Source: Poseidonocella sp. HB161398 (lineage in GTDB: Bacteria; Pseudomonadota; Alphaproteobacteria; Rhodobacterales; Rhodobacteraceae). From it: a DNA stretch of 47,063 bases. Both the position numbers and the translations under genes were made by a program. Below, piece by piece: positions 7,495 through 15,463 of this stretch (position 1 is the stretch's first letter; every line of letters starts with the position of its first letter). The notes under the pieces are model-generated. The model searched no databases, had not been told where the DNA came from, and saw only the letters and a program-made list of their open reading frames with translations. Where the stretch lies: assembly GCF_005870025.1 (NCBI RefSeq), contig NZ_VATA01000048.1, positions 1 through 47,063 of the forward strand, written 5' to 3'.

Positions 7495-8175
7495 ATGATA
7501 GACAAATTCGTCCCCTCGATCGCGGAGGCCCTGGAGGGCATTCCGGACGGGGCGACCCTGCTGCTGGGAGGCTTCGGCGCGGTCGGGCAGGCCAATCTGC
7601 TGATCGAGGGGCTGCTGGAAACCGGGCTGGGCAACCTGACGGTGGTCGCCAACAATGCCGGCTACGGCACGGTCGGGCTGGCGCGGCTCCTGCGCGAGGG
7701 ACGGGTGCGCAAGCTGATCTGCAGCTATCCGCGCATCGCCGGGTCGACCATCTTCGAAGAGCTCTACGCCGCGGGCAGGATCGAGCTGGAGCTGGTGCCG
7801 CAGGGCACGCTGGCCGAGCGGATGCGCGCGGCGGGGGCGGGGATCCCGGCCTTCTACACCCCGACCGGCGCGGGCACCGAGCTGGCCCGCGGCAAGGAGA
7901 TCTGCGATTTCGACGGCCGTCCGCATGTACTGGAGCATGCGCTGCACGGCGATGCCGCGCTGATCGAGGCCTGGGAAGCGGACCGCTGGGGCAACCTGAC
8001 CTACCGGATGGCGGGCCGGAACTTCAACCCGGTCTGCGCCGCCGCGGCGTCGCGGACCATCGCCCAGACCCAGCATGTGCGCGAGCTGGGCAGCCTCGAC
8101 CCCGAGGCCGTGGCCACGCCCGGCATCTTCGTCGACCGCATCGTGCACATTCCCTATGGCGATCCCCAGGACTGA
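7495..8175 (+). CDS. 3-oxoacid (3-oxoadipate-type) CoA-transferase subunit A
   Basis: Alpha subunit of a class I CoA-transferase, 226 residues. It matches the PcaI/CatI type along its length: DGATLLLGGFGAVGQ (about 16-30), VVANNAGYGTVGLARLL, KLICSYPRI, ELELVPQGTLAERMRAAGAG (about 96-115), FYTPTGAGTELARGKE, and DRWGNLTYRMAGRNFNP near 163-179. The complex moves CoA from succinyl-CoA to an oxo acid such as 3-oxoadipate. The reading frame is open further upstream, through the operator and promoter, but the ATG at 7495 has a GGAGGAG ribosome site and matches family N-termini. Subunit B follows 10 bases downstream. No protocatechuate genes lie in the window, so the true acid may be another 3-oxo or dicarboxylic acid. 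Confidence 0.92.
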   Translation: MIDKFVPSIAEALEGIPDGATLLLGGFGAVGQANLLIEGLLETGLGNLTVVANNAGYGTVGLARLLREGRVRKLICSYPRIAGSTIFEELYAAGRIELELVPQGTLAERMRAAGAGIPAFYTPTGAGTELARGKEICDFDGRPHVLEHALHGDAALIEAWEADRWGNLTYRMAGRNFNPVCAAAASRTIAQTQHVRELGSLDPEAVATPGIFVDRIVHIPYGDPQD

Positions 8176-8185
8176 GAGGCGCAGC

Positions 8186-8866
8186 ATGACACGGACAGAC
8201 TGGACGCCCCGGAGCCGCAGCGCGATTGCCGCGCGGGTGGCCGAGGACATTCCCGAAGGCTGGTACGTCAATCTCGGCATCGGCGTGCCGACGCTGGTCG
8301 CCGACCGCGTGCCCGAGGGCCGCGAGGTGATCTTCCACGCCGAGAACGGCATCCTCGGCATCGGCCCGGCCCCCGACCCGGCAGCGGTGGAGCGCTGGCT
8401 GGTCAATGCCGGCAAGCAGCATGTCACGCTCCTGCCCGGGGGCTGCTACTTCCACCATGCCGACAGTTTCGGAATGATCCGCGGCCGCCATCTCGATCTC
8501 TGCGTGCTCGGCGCCTACGAGGTCTCGGCGGCGGGCGACCTGGCGAACTGGGCGCGCTCGGTCGGCGACACCGCCCCGGCGGTCGGCGGCGCGATGGATC
8601 TGGCGATCGGCGCGCAGCGCGTCTGGATCGCGATGGAGCATGTCACCCGCAAGGGCGCGCCCCGGCTGGTGGAGCGCTGCAGCTACCCGCTGACCTCGCC
8701 GGGCTGCGTCAAGCGGATCTATACCGACCTGGCGGTGATCGACGTGACGCCCCGGGGCTTCGAGGTGCGCGACATGGTCCCGGGGCTGACGCTTGCGGCG
8801 CTCCAGGACATGACCGATGCTCCGCTCGCGCTGGCCGTCGCGCCGGACGCCCTGCGGATGGGCTGA
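8186..8866 (+). CDS. 3-oxoacid (3-oxoadipate-type) CoA-transferase subunit B
   Basis: Beta subunit of the class I CoA-transferase, 226 residues. It has the PcaJ/CatJ order of motifs: VAEDIPEGWYVNLGIGVPTL (about 14-33), the catalytic Glu in HAENGILGIGP (about 51-61), NAGKQHVTLLPGGCYFHHAD (73-92), LCVLGAYEVSAAGDLANWAR, VGGAMDLAIGA and CSYPLTSPGCVKRIYTD near 168-184. The catalytic Glu is intact, so the enzyme should be active. It forms an operon with subunit A, the SnoaL-like and the metallo-hydrolase genes. The ribosome site is a modest GAGAGG. Confidence 0.93.
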   Translation: MTRTDWTPRSRSAIAARVAEDIPEGWYVNLGIGVPTLVADRVPEGREVIFHAENGILGIGPAPDPAAVERWLVNAGKQHVTLLPGGCYFHHADSFGMIRGRHLDLCVLGAYEVSAAGDLANWARSVGDTAPAVGGAMDLAIGAQRVWIAMEHVTRKGAPRLVERCSYPLTSPGCVKRIYTDLAVIDVTPRGFEVRDMVPGLTLAALQDMTDAPLALAVAPDALRMG

Positions 8867-8902
8867 GACGACCGAATTGCCACGCCAGAGGGAGGAAACC
8901 TG

Positions 8903-9400
8903 GTGCCCGAGGACATGACCACCGTCGAGGAGCGCCTGCAGGCGCTCGAGGACCGCGCCGAGATCGCGCAGCTGCGCGCGCATTACTGCCATGTGCTCGA
9001 CCATCGCGACTGGCCCGCCCTGGCGGAGCTGTTCACCGCGGATGGCGAGTTCCAGGGGCTCGCCCACGCAAAGGGGCGGGCCGAAATCCTGCATTTCTTC
9101 TCGAAAACCGTCGATCCGATGGCCGAGGGGTTCTGGCATTTCTGCACCAACCCGACCGTCCATCTGGACGGCGACCGCGCCACGGGGCGGATCTCGATAC
9201 AGTACCTGTCGCAGGTCAGTGGCACCAGCTACGTTTCGGCCGGGCATTACGACGACACGCTGATGCGCGAGGACGGCGTGTGGAAGTTCCGCAAGCGGCA
9301 GATCACCTTCTACTACATGGCGCCCCTGGCCGAAGGCTTCACCGGCCGCCCCACCTATATCGACATCGACGGCCGGCCGCTGGTGCCCCAGCCCTGCTGA
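8903..9400 (+). CDS. SnoaL-like / NTF2-fold protein
   Basis: A 165-residue protein of the nuclear transport factor 2 fold, SnoaL-like branch. It opens with the diagnostic ALEDRAEIAQLRAHYCHVLD (about 14-33) and DWPALAELFTADGEF (35-49), then has WHFCTNPTVHLDGDRATG (about 76-93) and VWKFRKRQITFYYMAP near 129-144. Relatives include polyketide cyclases, ring-hydroxylating dioxygenase small-subunit-like proteins and BaiE-type dehydratases, so a dehydratase or isomerase role on a pathway intermediate is plausible but not shown. GTG at 8903 is chosen because GGAGG lies seven bases before it; an ATG at 8915 is the alternative. It sits third in the CoA-transferase operon. Confidence 0.82.
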   Translation: MPEDMTTVEERLQALEDRAEIAQLRAHYCHVLDHRDWPALAELFTADGEFQGLAHAKGRAEILHFFSKTVDPMAEGFWHFCTNPTVHLDGDRATGRISIQYLSQVSGTSYVSAGHYDDTLMREDGVWKFRKRQITFYYMAPLAEGFTGRPTYIDIDGRPLVPQPC

Positions 9401-9427
9401 GCCGCCGCCAGGAAAGGACGACAGACG

Positions 9428-10339
9428 ATGATCCAGACAAGACGGATCGGCGAGGCGCGGGTGACCCGCGTGGTGGAATACTCCGCGCCGACCCATGACC
9501 CGGCCTTCCTCTTCCCCGATCTCTCCCGGGAAGAGCTTGACGGCTTCGCGGCCGAGCTGGCGCCGCATCACTACATCCCGCCGATGAACCGGCTGGTCGT
9601 CACCATCCAGATCTGGGTGGTGGAGATCGGGGACAAGGTGATCCTGATCGATACCGGCGTCGGCAACGGCAAGCCGCGCAGCGCGCCCAGGATGCGCAAC
9701 CTCAACAACCGCGTGCCGGAATGGATCGAGGCGGCGACCGGCGGGCTCGACCGGGTGACGCATGTGGTGCAGACCCATCTGCATGCCGACCATACCGGCT
9801 GGAACACGGTGCTCGAGGACGGCCGATGGGTGCCGGCCTTCCCCAATGCACGCTACCTGATGCCGAAGGCGGATTACGACTACTGGGCAGAGGCGATCGC
9901 CGCCAATCCCGACATAGCCATGGACAACAGCTGGGAGGACAGCGTCGCCCCGGTGGTCGCAGCGGGCGCCGTCGATTTCGTGGAAAGCGATGCCGGGGTG
10001 ATCCTCGGCTGCCTGAAGGTGGAGCCGGTGCCGGGCCACACGCCGGGCATGCTGTCCTACCGGCTGCAATCGGCGGGCGAGGAGGGGCTGTTCTGCGCCG
10101 ATGTCTTCCACTCGCCGCTGCAGATCCTGAAGCCCGATCTCAACACCGCCTACTGCGTCCTGCCCGAGATTGCCCGCGCCACCCGCCGCCGGGTGCTGGA
10201 GGAGGCGGCGGAGACGGGCACGCTGCTGATGCCGATGCATTTCGGCGTGCCCTATTGCGGCTATATCCGCCGCCGCGGCGAGGGCTTCGCCTTCGAGGGC
10301 GCGGACTGGCCCGAACTGGCACTGCCCGACCCGGCCTGA
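9428..10339 (+). CDS. Metallo-beta-lactamase fold hydrolase
   Basis: A 303-residue MBL-fold metal-dependent hydrolase. The signature HxHxDH appears as THLHADHTGW near 114-123. It is preceded by VILIDTGVGNGKPR (about 72-85) and followed by the metal His in PVPGHTPGM (about 200), the bridging Asp in LFCADVFHS (about 223) and a final His in LLMPMHFGVPYCGY near 270. All zinc ligands are in place. Relatives include lactonases, thioester hydrolases and phosphotriesterase-like enzymes, so a ring-opening or thioester-cleaving step is possible. It is last gene of the CoA-transferase operon and is followed by a strong bidirectional terminator. Confidence 0.88.
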   Translation: MIQTRRIGEARVTRVVEYSAPTHDPAFLFPDLSREELDGFAAELAPHHYIPPMNRLVVTIQIWVVEIGDKVILIDTGVGNGKPRSAPRMRNLNNRVPEWIEAATGGLDRVTHVVQTHLHADHTGWNTVLEDGRWVPAFPNARYLMPKADYDYWAEAIAANPDIAMDNSWEDSVAPVVAAGAVDFVESDAGVILGCLKVEPVPGHTPGMLSYRLQSAGEEGLFCADVFHSPLQILKPDLNTAYCVLPEIARATRRRVLEEAAETGTLLMPMHFGVPYCGYIRRRGEGFAFEGADWPELALPDPA

Positions 10340-10358
10340 CGGGCCGATGGACGGACGC

Positions 10359-10388
10359 GAAAGCCCCGGCCTCAAGGCCGGGGCTTTC
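10359..10388. terminator. Bidirectional rho-independent terminator
   Basis: A perfect 13-base stem (GAAAGCCCCGGCC pairing with GGCCGGGGCTTTC) closes a four-base TCAA loop, with TTTC and GAAA at the ends. It lies between the convergent MBL-fold and GST genes and can stop both operons. Confidence 0.93.
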
Positions 10389-10408
10389 TGCATTGCGGCT
10401 GGCGCGGA

Positions 10409-11044
10409 TCACTCCGGGCGGGGATCGTCGCGGAATTCCGTGGCGATGACCGAGGGGCGCGCCGCGAATGCCGCATGCCAGGCGGCGAGCTGCGGGCGCC
10501 CGTTGCGCCAGCCGAGCGCGTCGAAGCGGAAATCGAGATAGCACAGCGCCACTCCGACAGAGAGCTGCCCGGCATCGAAGTCCCGCGCCGCCATCTCGGC
10601 GGCATGGCCCTCGAGATAGCCGAGCGCGGCGGCCAGCTTGCGCTCGCAGGCGGCGGTGACGCGGGGGTCCTGCGCCTCGGGCGCGCGCATGAACCGCTCG
10701 ATCAGCATCGCCACCCCGGTTTCCAGCATGCCGGTCCCTAGCGCCTCGTCGGCGAGCACGCGCAGCCGCGCCTCGGGATCAGCCGGGAAGAGCGCCGGGC
10801 CGGTCGTCCCGGCCTGGTCGGCCCATTCCAGGATCACCCGGCTGTCCCAGAGCGGCGGCTGGCCGTCGCGTTCCAGCGTCGGGATCTTCGCCAGCGGGTT
10901 GACCGCGAAGAAGTCCCCGGGCGGCACCATCGGATCGGCCAGGGTCCGCACGCAGGTCACGGCATCGGCCAGCCCCTTCTCGTGCAGCGCGACCATCACC
11001 TTGCGCACATAGGGCGAGCGCGGCGACCAGTGCAGTATCGTCAT
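10409..11044 (-). CDS. Glutathione S-transferase family protein
   Basis: A cytosolic-type GST of 211 residues. The N-terminal thioredoxin fold is visible as SPRSPYVRKVMVALHEKGL (about 7-25), the cis-proline segment NPLAKIPTLERDG (about 49-61) and the glutathione-binding DSRVILEWAD (67-76). The helical C-terminal domain covers about residues 88-205. GGAGGAACG precedes the start. It is last of the seven-gene beta-oxidation operon, 30 bases after the acyl-CoA dehydrogenase. A role in isomerising or detoxifying a reactive intermediate is an inference from position. Confidence 0.9.
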   Translation of the reverse strand: MTILHWSPRSPYVRKVMVALHEKGLADAVTCVRTLADPMVPPGDFFAVNPLAKIPTLERDGQPPLWDSRVILEWADQAGTTGPALFPADPEARLRVLADEALGTGMLETGVAMLIERFMRAPEAQDPRVTAACERKLAAALGYLEGHAAEMAARDFDAGQLSVGVALCYLDFRFDALGWRNGRPQLAAWHAAFAARPSVIATEFRDDPRPE

Positions 11045-11074
11045 TTCGTTCCTCCTCCTGTCGCAGCCCGGGCC

Positions 11075-12229
11075 TCAGCGCCAGGCCGCCGTTCCGGTGA
11101 TGTCGCGGCCATGGATCAGCGCCAGGATCCCCTGGGTGCCGTCGGGCACCTGGAAGACCCGGGCATCGGCCCAGAGCTGCGCCAGGCCCAGCTCCTCGGT
11201 GATGCCCATCCCGCCGCAGAGCTGCATCGCGGTATGTATGACCTTGATTGCATTGCCGGTTGCAAGCCGTTTCGCCATCGCCGAAAGCCCGTTCGAGCGC
11301 GCCCCGGTGTCGAGCGTCGCCAGCGCCATCAGGCAGGTCAGCCGCGCGCTGGTCAGCATCGCCTCCATGTCCGACAGGTCCTGCTGGATGAGCTGGCGCG
11401 CGGCGAGCGGCGCGCCGAACTGCCGCCTTTCGGTGACATGGGCCAGCGCGGTGTCGTAGGCGCGCCGCGCGATCGCCAGCGCCATCAGCCCGATCAGCGG
11501 CCGGTTGGCGTTCCAGACGATGGTCATGTACTTGCCCGCATCGCCCGGCGTGCCGATCAGGTGGCTCAGCGGCACCTCGGTGCGATCGAAGGTGACCTCG
11601 CAGAGATGCCCCTGCTTCAGCCCCGCCAGCGGCGTCTCGGCCAGCCCGACGCGAGATTGCGACAGGTCGACCAGAACGCGCTGCGGCACCGGCCGGCCGC
11701 GGTCGTCCCTGCCCGCCGAGCACGAGACGATCATGCAGTCGCAGACCGAGGCATTGGTGATCCACATCTTGGTGCCGGTCAGGTAGGCGCGGTCGCCCTC
11801 GATCTCCAGCCGCGTGGAGATGGCGTTGCTGTCGGAACCGGCACCGGGCTCGGAATTGGCGGTGCAGACGATCTTCCGGCCGCTGCGGAAATCGTCGAGA
11901 TAGGCGGCGCGCACCGCTGGATCGGCGCCTGCGTTGAAGCGCACGGTCGAGCCGTCATGGGACAGCAGCGACAGCGCCACCACGGCGGGCAGCTGCTCCA
12001 TCACCAGCCCGTAATCGAGCATCGAGAGCCCCGAGCCGCCGAATTCCTCGGGCAGCCGCGCGGCGGTGATGCCGAAATCCGCGAGATAGCCGTAGATCTC
12101 CTGCATGGCGGCTTTAGATAGCGGCGTGCCGGCGGGCTCGCGGGCCAGGACCGGCTCCAGGTTCTCCTCGGAGAGGCGGCGGGCGGCATCGGCCAGCATG
12201 GTCTGGTCGCTTGTCAGGTCGAATTGCAT
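11075..12229 (-). CDS. Acyl-CoA dehydrogenase (Asp at catalytic position)
   Basis: FAD-dependent acyl-CoA dehydrogenase, 384 residues. Motifs are ARLPEEFGGSGLSMLDYGL (about 58-76), CTANSEPGAGSDSNAI (about 122-137), GTKMWITNASVCD, TERRQFGAPLAARQ (about 265-278) and QLCGGMGITEELGLAQLWAD near 344-363. The catalytic Glu of the usual EGT motif is replaced by Asp in VPDGTQG (about 367-373). The isovaleryl-type Glu is also absent (WNANRPLIG), so Asp would have to be the base. It should oxidise a pathway acyl-CoA for the enoyl-CoA hydratase encoded 21 bases upstream. A GGAG site precedes the ATG. Confidence 0.92.
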   Translation of the reverse strand: MQFDLTSDQTMLADAARRLSEENLEPVLAREPAGTPLSKAAMQEIYGYLADFGITAARLPEEFGGSGLSMLDYGLVMEQLPAVVALSLLSHDGSTVRFNAGADPAVRAAYLDDFRSGRKIVCTANSEPGAGSDSNAISTRLEIEGDRAYLTGTKMWITNASVCDCMIVSCSAGRDDRGRPVPQRVLVDLSQSRVGLAETPLAGLKQGHLCEVTFDRTEVPLSHLIGTPGDAGKYMTIVWNANRPLIGLMALAIARRAYDTALAHVTERRQFGAPLAARQLIQQDLSDMEAMLTSARLTCLMALATLDTGARSNGLSAMAKRLATGNAIKVIHTAMQLCGGMGITEELGLAQLWADARVFQVPDGTQGILALIHGRDITGTAAWR

Positions 12230-12250
12230 GGGACTGCTCCGGGTTGGGGG

Positions 12251-13054
12251 CTAGGCGCCGCTGTAGCGCGGCTTGCGTTTCTCGCCGAAGGCGGTGCGGC
12301 CCTCGATCCGGTCGGCGCTGTCGCGCAGGAGGCCCCAGGCGGTGTTCGAGCGCGCGATGAACTCGGCCGGGGCCAGATGGGCGGTCTCCTGCGCCAGCTT
12401 CTTGACCATCTGCACCGCCAGCGGGCCGTTCGCCGCGATGCGCCCGGCCAGATCCAGCGCGGTCTCCATCAGCTGCTCCGGCGCGACGACATCGCTGATC
12501 AGCCCGATGGCAAGCGCCTCGGCCGCGCCGATCCGCTCGCCGGTCAGCGCCATCTTCATCGCATGCGCCGCGGGCACCGCGCGCAGGAGCGCCTGCACCC
12601 CGCCCACCGCCGGGACGCTGGCCACCGTCACCTCGGGCAGCCCGAAAGAGGCCGTCGCGGAGGCGATGCGCAGGTCGCATTGCAGCGCCAGCTCCAGCCC
12701 GCCGCCGAGGCAGTAGCCGTTCACGGCGGCGATCAGCGGCTTCCAGATCTCGAGGTCGCTGAGATCGAGCAGCCGGGTATAGCCGCCATCCGCCGCCTCC
12801 GCCTCGCGCCCGATCAGCGCGTTGCGGGCGAAGCTGCGGGCGGGCGGGAAGGTCTTCTTCAGGTTCGCGCCGGTGGAAAAGGCGCGCTCGCCCGCGCCGG
12901 TCAGCACGATCACCCGGCAGGTCTCGTCGTCCTGGCAGGCGCGCAGCACCCGGCGGAGCTGCATCAGCCCCTCGGGCGCCAGCGCGTTCATCGCGCCCGG
13001 ATCGTCGAGCTCGACGATGGCGGTGGCGCCCTGCTGTCTATGGGTCACGCTCAT
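12251..13054 (-). CDS. Enoyl-CoA hydratase/isomerase (crotonase) family
   Basis: Crotonase-fold protein of 267 residues. The CoA-binding oxyanion segments are FSTGANLKK (about 59-67) and NGYCLGGGLELALQCDLRIA (about 111-130), followed by FGLPEVTVASVPAVGG (137-152). Both residues that correspond to the two catalytic glutamates of mitochondrial enoyl-CoA hydratase are present, in LGGGLELA and LPEVT, so true hydratase activity is plausible. A GGGAGGA site precedes the start. It lies between the SDR and dehydrogenase genes with 21-base gaps on both sides. It would hydrate the enoyl-CoA made by the operon's dehydrogenase. Confidence 0.92.
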   Translation of the reverse strand: MSVTHRQQGATAIVELDDPGAMNALAPEGLMQLRRVLRACQDDETCRVIVLTGAGERAFSTGANLKKTFPPARSFARNALIGREAEAADGGYTRLLDLSDLEIWKPLIAAVNGYCLGGGLELALQCDLRIASATASFGLPEVTVASVPAVGGVQALLRAVPAAHAMKMALTGERIGAAEALAIGLISDVVAPEQLMETALDLAGRIAANGPLAVQMVKKLAQETAHLAPAEFIARSNTAWGLLRDSADRIEGRTAFGEKRKPRYSGA

Positions 13055-13075
13055 CTGGGTCCTCCCTCTTCCGGC

Positions 13076-13822
13076 TCACGCGCTCGGGCTCGACAGCGAC
13101 CGGCCGCCGCAGACATAGAGGAGCTGGCCGGTGACATAGCTGTTGGCTTCCTCGGCGAAGAAGCCGACGGCGCGGGCGATCTCCTCGGCCCGGCCCATCC
13201 GGCCCGTCGGCACGGTCGTCTCCAGCCGCGCGCGCTGCTCGGCGGTATAGCCCTGCATCAGCGGCGTCTCGACGATGCCCGGGGCGACGGCATTGACGGT
13301 GATGCCCTTCCGCGCCAGCTCGATCGCCAGCGTCCGGGTCAGGCTGACCACGCCGCCCTTCGAGGCCGAGTAGTTCGCCTGGCCGAACCCGCCCAGCCAG
13401 GCGCGCGACGAGATGTTGACGATCCGGCCGAACCCGGCCGCGATCATCCCCGGCACCACTGCCTTGGCGCAGAGGAACTGCGATTTCAGGTTCACGTCGA
13501 GGACCAGGTCCCAGTCCTCCTCCTCCATGTTCACCAGCCGCTTGTCGCGCGAGATGCCGGCATTGTTGACCAGCGTGTCGGGCGCGCCCCAGCGCGCGGC
13601 GATCTCCGCGGCGGCGGTGGCGATGGCGGTCTTGTCGGTGACGTCGACCTGCTGGCCCGCCAGCCGCTCCGGCCCCGCGCCGAGCGCGTCGGGCAGGGCG
13701 GAAAGCGCCTCGGGGTCGCGGTCCCAGACGGCGACGCGGCAGCCCTGTTCCAAGAGGCGGCGGGCGATGGCCTGGCCGATCCCCATGGCGCCGCCGGTGA
13801 CGATTGCGGTTCTCTCTTTCAT
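13076..13822 (-). CDS. Short-chain dehydrogenase/reductase (FabG-like, 3-hydroxyacyl-CoA step)
   Basis: Classical SDR of 248 residues. It carries the cofactor motif TGGAMGIG (about 8-15), NNAG (about 88-91), the catalytic Ser in NISSRAWLGG and YSASK (about 153-157), and PGIVETPL for the NAD ribose side. Asp in VWDRDPEAL at the end of beta-2 suggests NAD preference. An in-frame extension upstream overlaps the thiolase gene and is rejected; the start at 13822 leaves a 10-base gap after the thiolase stop. In this operon it most likely oxidises the 3-hydroxyacyl-CoA from the hydratase to the 3-oxoacyl-CoA for thiolysis. Confidence 0.93.
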   Translation of the reverse strand: MKERTAIVTGGAMGIGQAIARRLLEQGCRVAVWDRDPEALSALPDALGAGPERLAGQQVDVTDKTAIATAAAEIAARWGAPDTLVNNAGISRDKRLVNMEEEDWDLVLDVNLKSQFLCAKAVVPGMIAAGFGRIVNISSRAWLGGFGQANYSASKGGVVSLTRTLAIELARKGITVNAVAPGIVETPLMQGYTAEQRARLETTVPTGRMGRAEEIARAVGFFAEEANSYVTGQLLYVCGGRSLSSPSA

Positions 13823-13832
13823 CGCGCGCGCC

Positions 13833-15005
13833 TCACACCGACAGGATTGTGACGACGGCGACGGCGCTGTCGCCCGCCAGCTGGCCGCCATTGTTCTCGG
13901 CCAGCGCCACGCGGGCGCCCTCGCGCTGGCGCGCCCCGGCCGTGCCGCGCAGGTGCTGGACCAGCTCGATGATCTGGCCCGCCCCGGTGGCGCCGATCGG
14001 ATGGCCGCGGCTCAGCAGCCCGCCCGAGGGATTGACCGGCACGCGCCCGCCCACCGCCGTCTCGCCCGAGCGGATCAGCCGGATCGCCCCGCCCGGCGCG
14101 CAGAGGCCGAGATTCTCGTAATGGATCAGCTCGGCCGGGGCCGAGGCGTCATGCAGCTCGACCACGTCCAGATCTTCCGGCCCGATCCCCGCCATCTCGT
14201 AGGCCTTGCGCGAGGCGGTCACCGCGACGAGCTCGCGCTCGCCATGGGCCCTGGCCGAAACCACGGCCGAGGCGCGCACGCGGATATCGGGCGTCGCCAG
14301 CGTCTTCGCCTTCTCCGCCGAGGCCAGCACGATCGCCGCCGCCCCGTCGCCGATCGAGGAGCACATGAAAAGCGTCAGCGGGTCCGAGATCATCCGGCTC
14401 GACATCACCTCTTCGACGCTGGTCTCGCTGCGGAACTGCGCGGCCGGGTTCAGGCTGCCGGCATGGCGGCTCTTGACCACGACGCGGGCGAAATCCTCCG
14501 GCCCGCCGCCGGTCGCCTCCATCCACTTGCGCGCCTTGGCGGCGTAGAGGTCCATGAAAAGCGAGCCCGAGCCCTTCTCGTAGCCGGGCGGCAGCGGCTC
14601 CTCGAGATCGACCGCGCGGGCGAAGGCGCCGAAGGAGACGGCCTTGTCCTCGTGTGTCAGCTTCTCGGCGCCCATCACGATCACGCACTCGGCCTGGCCG
14701 CTGGCGACCATCAGCCAGCCCAGGTGGAAGCCCGAGCTGGAGGAGGCGCAGGCGTTCTCGACATTGAACATCGGCACGCCGTCGAGCCCGGTATTGCGCA
14801 GCGAGGACTGCGCGCGGATCATCTCCTGCCCGGTGACGACGCCGGCGGCGGCATTGCCGAAGACCACCTGGTCGACATCCTGCGGGCCGATCCCGGCATC
14901 CGCCATGGCGGCCGCCACGGCCTCTTCCGACAGGGATTTCAGGGTGCGGTCCATGAACTTGCCGAAGCGGGTCATGCCGATCCCGGAAATGACGACGTCT
15001 CTCAT
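13833..15005 (-). CDS. SCP2-type thiolase
   Basis: Thiolase-superfamily protein of 390 residues, SCP-x/SCP2 type. The nucleophilic Cys lies in NVENACASSSSGFH (about 85-98). The His of VELHDASAP (about 275) stands where classical thiolases have NEAF, and RGHPIGATGAGQ near 331-342 supplies the second His; the end reads ENNGG instead of the classical CxGGG. These are normal for the SCP2 branch, so the protein should be active, often on branched or sterol-like chains. The ATG overlaps the stop of the PaaI-type thioesterase (ATGA). A second, classical thiolase heads the same operon. Confidence 0.9.
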   Translation of the reverse strand: MRDVVISGIGMTRFGKFMDRTLKSLSEEAVAAAMADAGIGPQDVDQVVFGNAAAGVVTGQEMIRAQSSLRNTGLDGVPMFNVENACASSSSGFHLGWLMVASGQAECVIVMGAEKLTHEDKAVSFGAFARAVDLEEPLPPGYEKGSGSLFMDLYAAKARKWMEATGGGPEDFARVVVKSRHAGSLNPAAQFRSETSVEEVMSSRMISDPLTLFMCSSIGDGAAAIVLASAEKAKTLATPDIRVRASAVVSARAHGERELVAVTASRKAYEMAGIGPEDLDVVELHDASAPAELIHYENLGLCAPGGAIRLIRSGETAVGGRVPVNPSGGLLSRGHPIGATGAGQIIELVQHLRGTAGARQREGARVALAENNGGQLAGDSAVAVVTILSV

Positions 15006-15463
15006 TGGTGTTCCTCCGAAGTCTGGCCCGGACTGGCCGGGAATAGTCGCTTGAAGCAGCCCGCGGCCTGGGCGACGGGCGTTCCGTCCTGGTCCAGCAC
15101 CTCGCCCTGCGAGAAGACGATCCTGCGGCCGCCGCCGGTGATGCGGCCCCGGGCGCGCACCAAGGGTCCGCGCGGCGCGGCGAGATAGTCGATATTGAGG
15201 CTGAGCGTGACGGCGCGGACCAGGTCCTGGCCGTCGCCGAGCACCCGCACCGGCAGGCCGCAGGCAGCGTCGAGCAGCGAGGCGATCATGCCGCCATGCA
15301 TGCGCCCCTCGGCATTGAGGTGCCGCCGCTCCTGCAACAGCTCGAAGCGGGCGCCGTCGCGGCCGAGATAGGTGAAGCAGATCCCCAGCCCGGCCAGGAA
15401 GGGGCTCTCGCCCAGGATGGCGCCGAGATCCCAGGGCGCGCGGTAGGAGGCGGGGATGCTCAT
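15002..15463 (-). CDS. PaaI-family hot-dog thioesterase
   Basis: A 153-residue single hot-dog thioesterase of the PaaI/YdiI group. The core motif NAEGRMHGGMIASLLDAACG (about 50-69) contains the HGG turn and the catalytic acid on the long helix; SLNIDYLAAPRGPLVRARGR (about 88-107) follows. It would release CoA from dead-end thioesters during beta-oxidation. The start at 15463 overlaps the upstream thiolase stop, and its own stop overlaps the SCP2-type thiolase start (two ATGA junctions). The longer open frame upstream runs through the thiolase gene in another frame and is not used. Confidence 0.9.
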   Translation of the reverse strand: MSIPASYRAPWDLGAILGESPFLAGLGICFTYLGRDGARFELLQERRHLNAEGRMHGGMIASLLDAACGLPVRVLGDGQDLVRAVTLSLNIDYLAAPRGPLVRARGRITGGGRRIVFSQGEVLDQDGTPVAQAAGCFKRLFPASPGQTSEEHQ

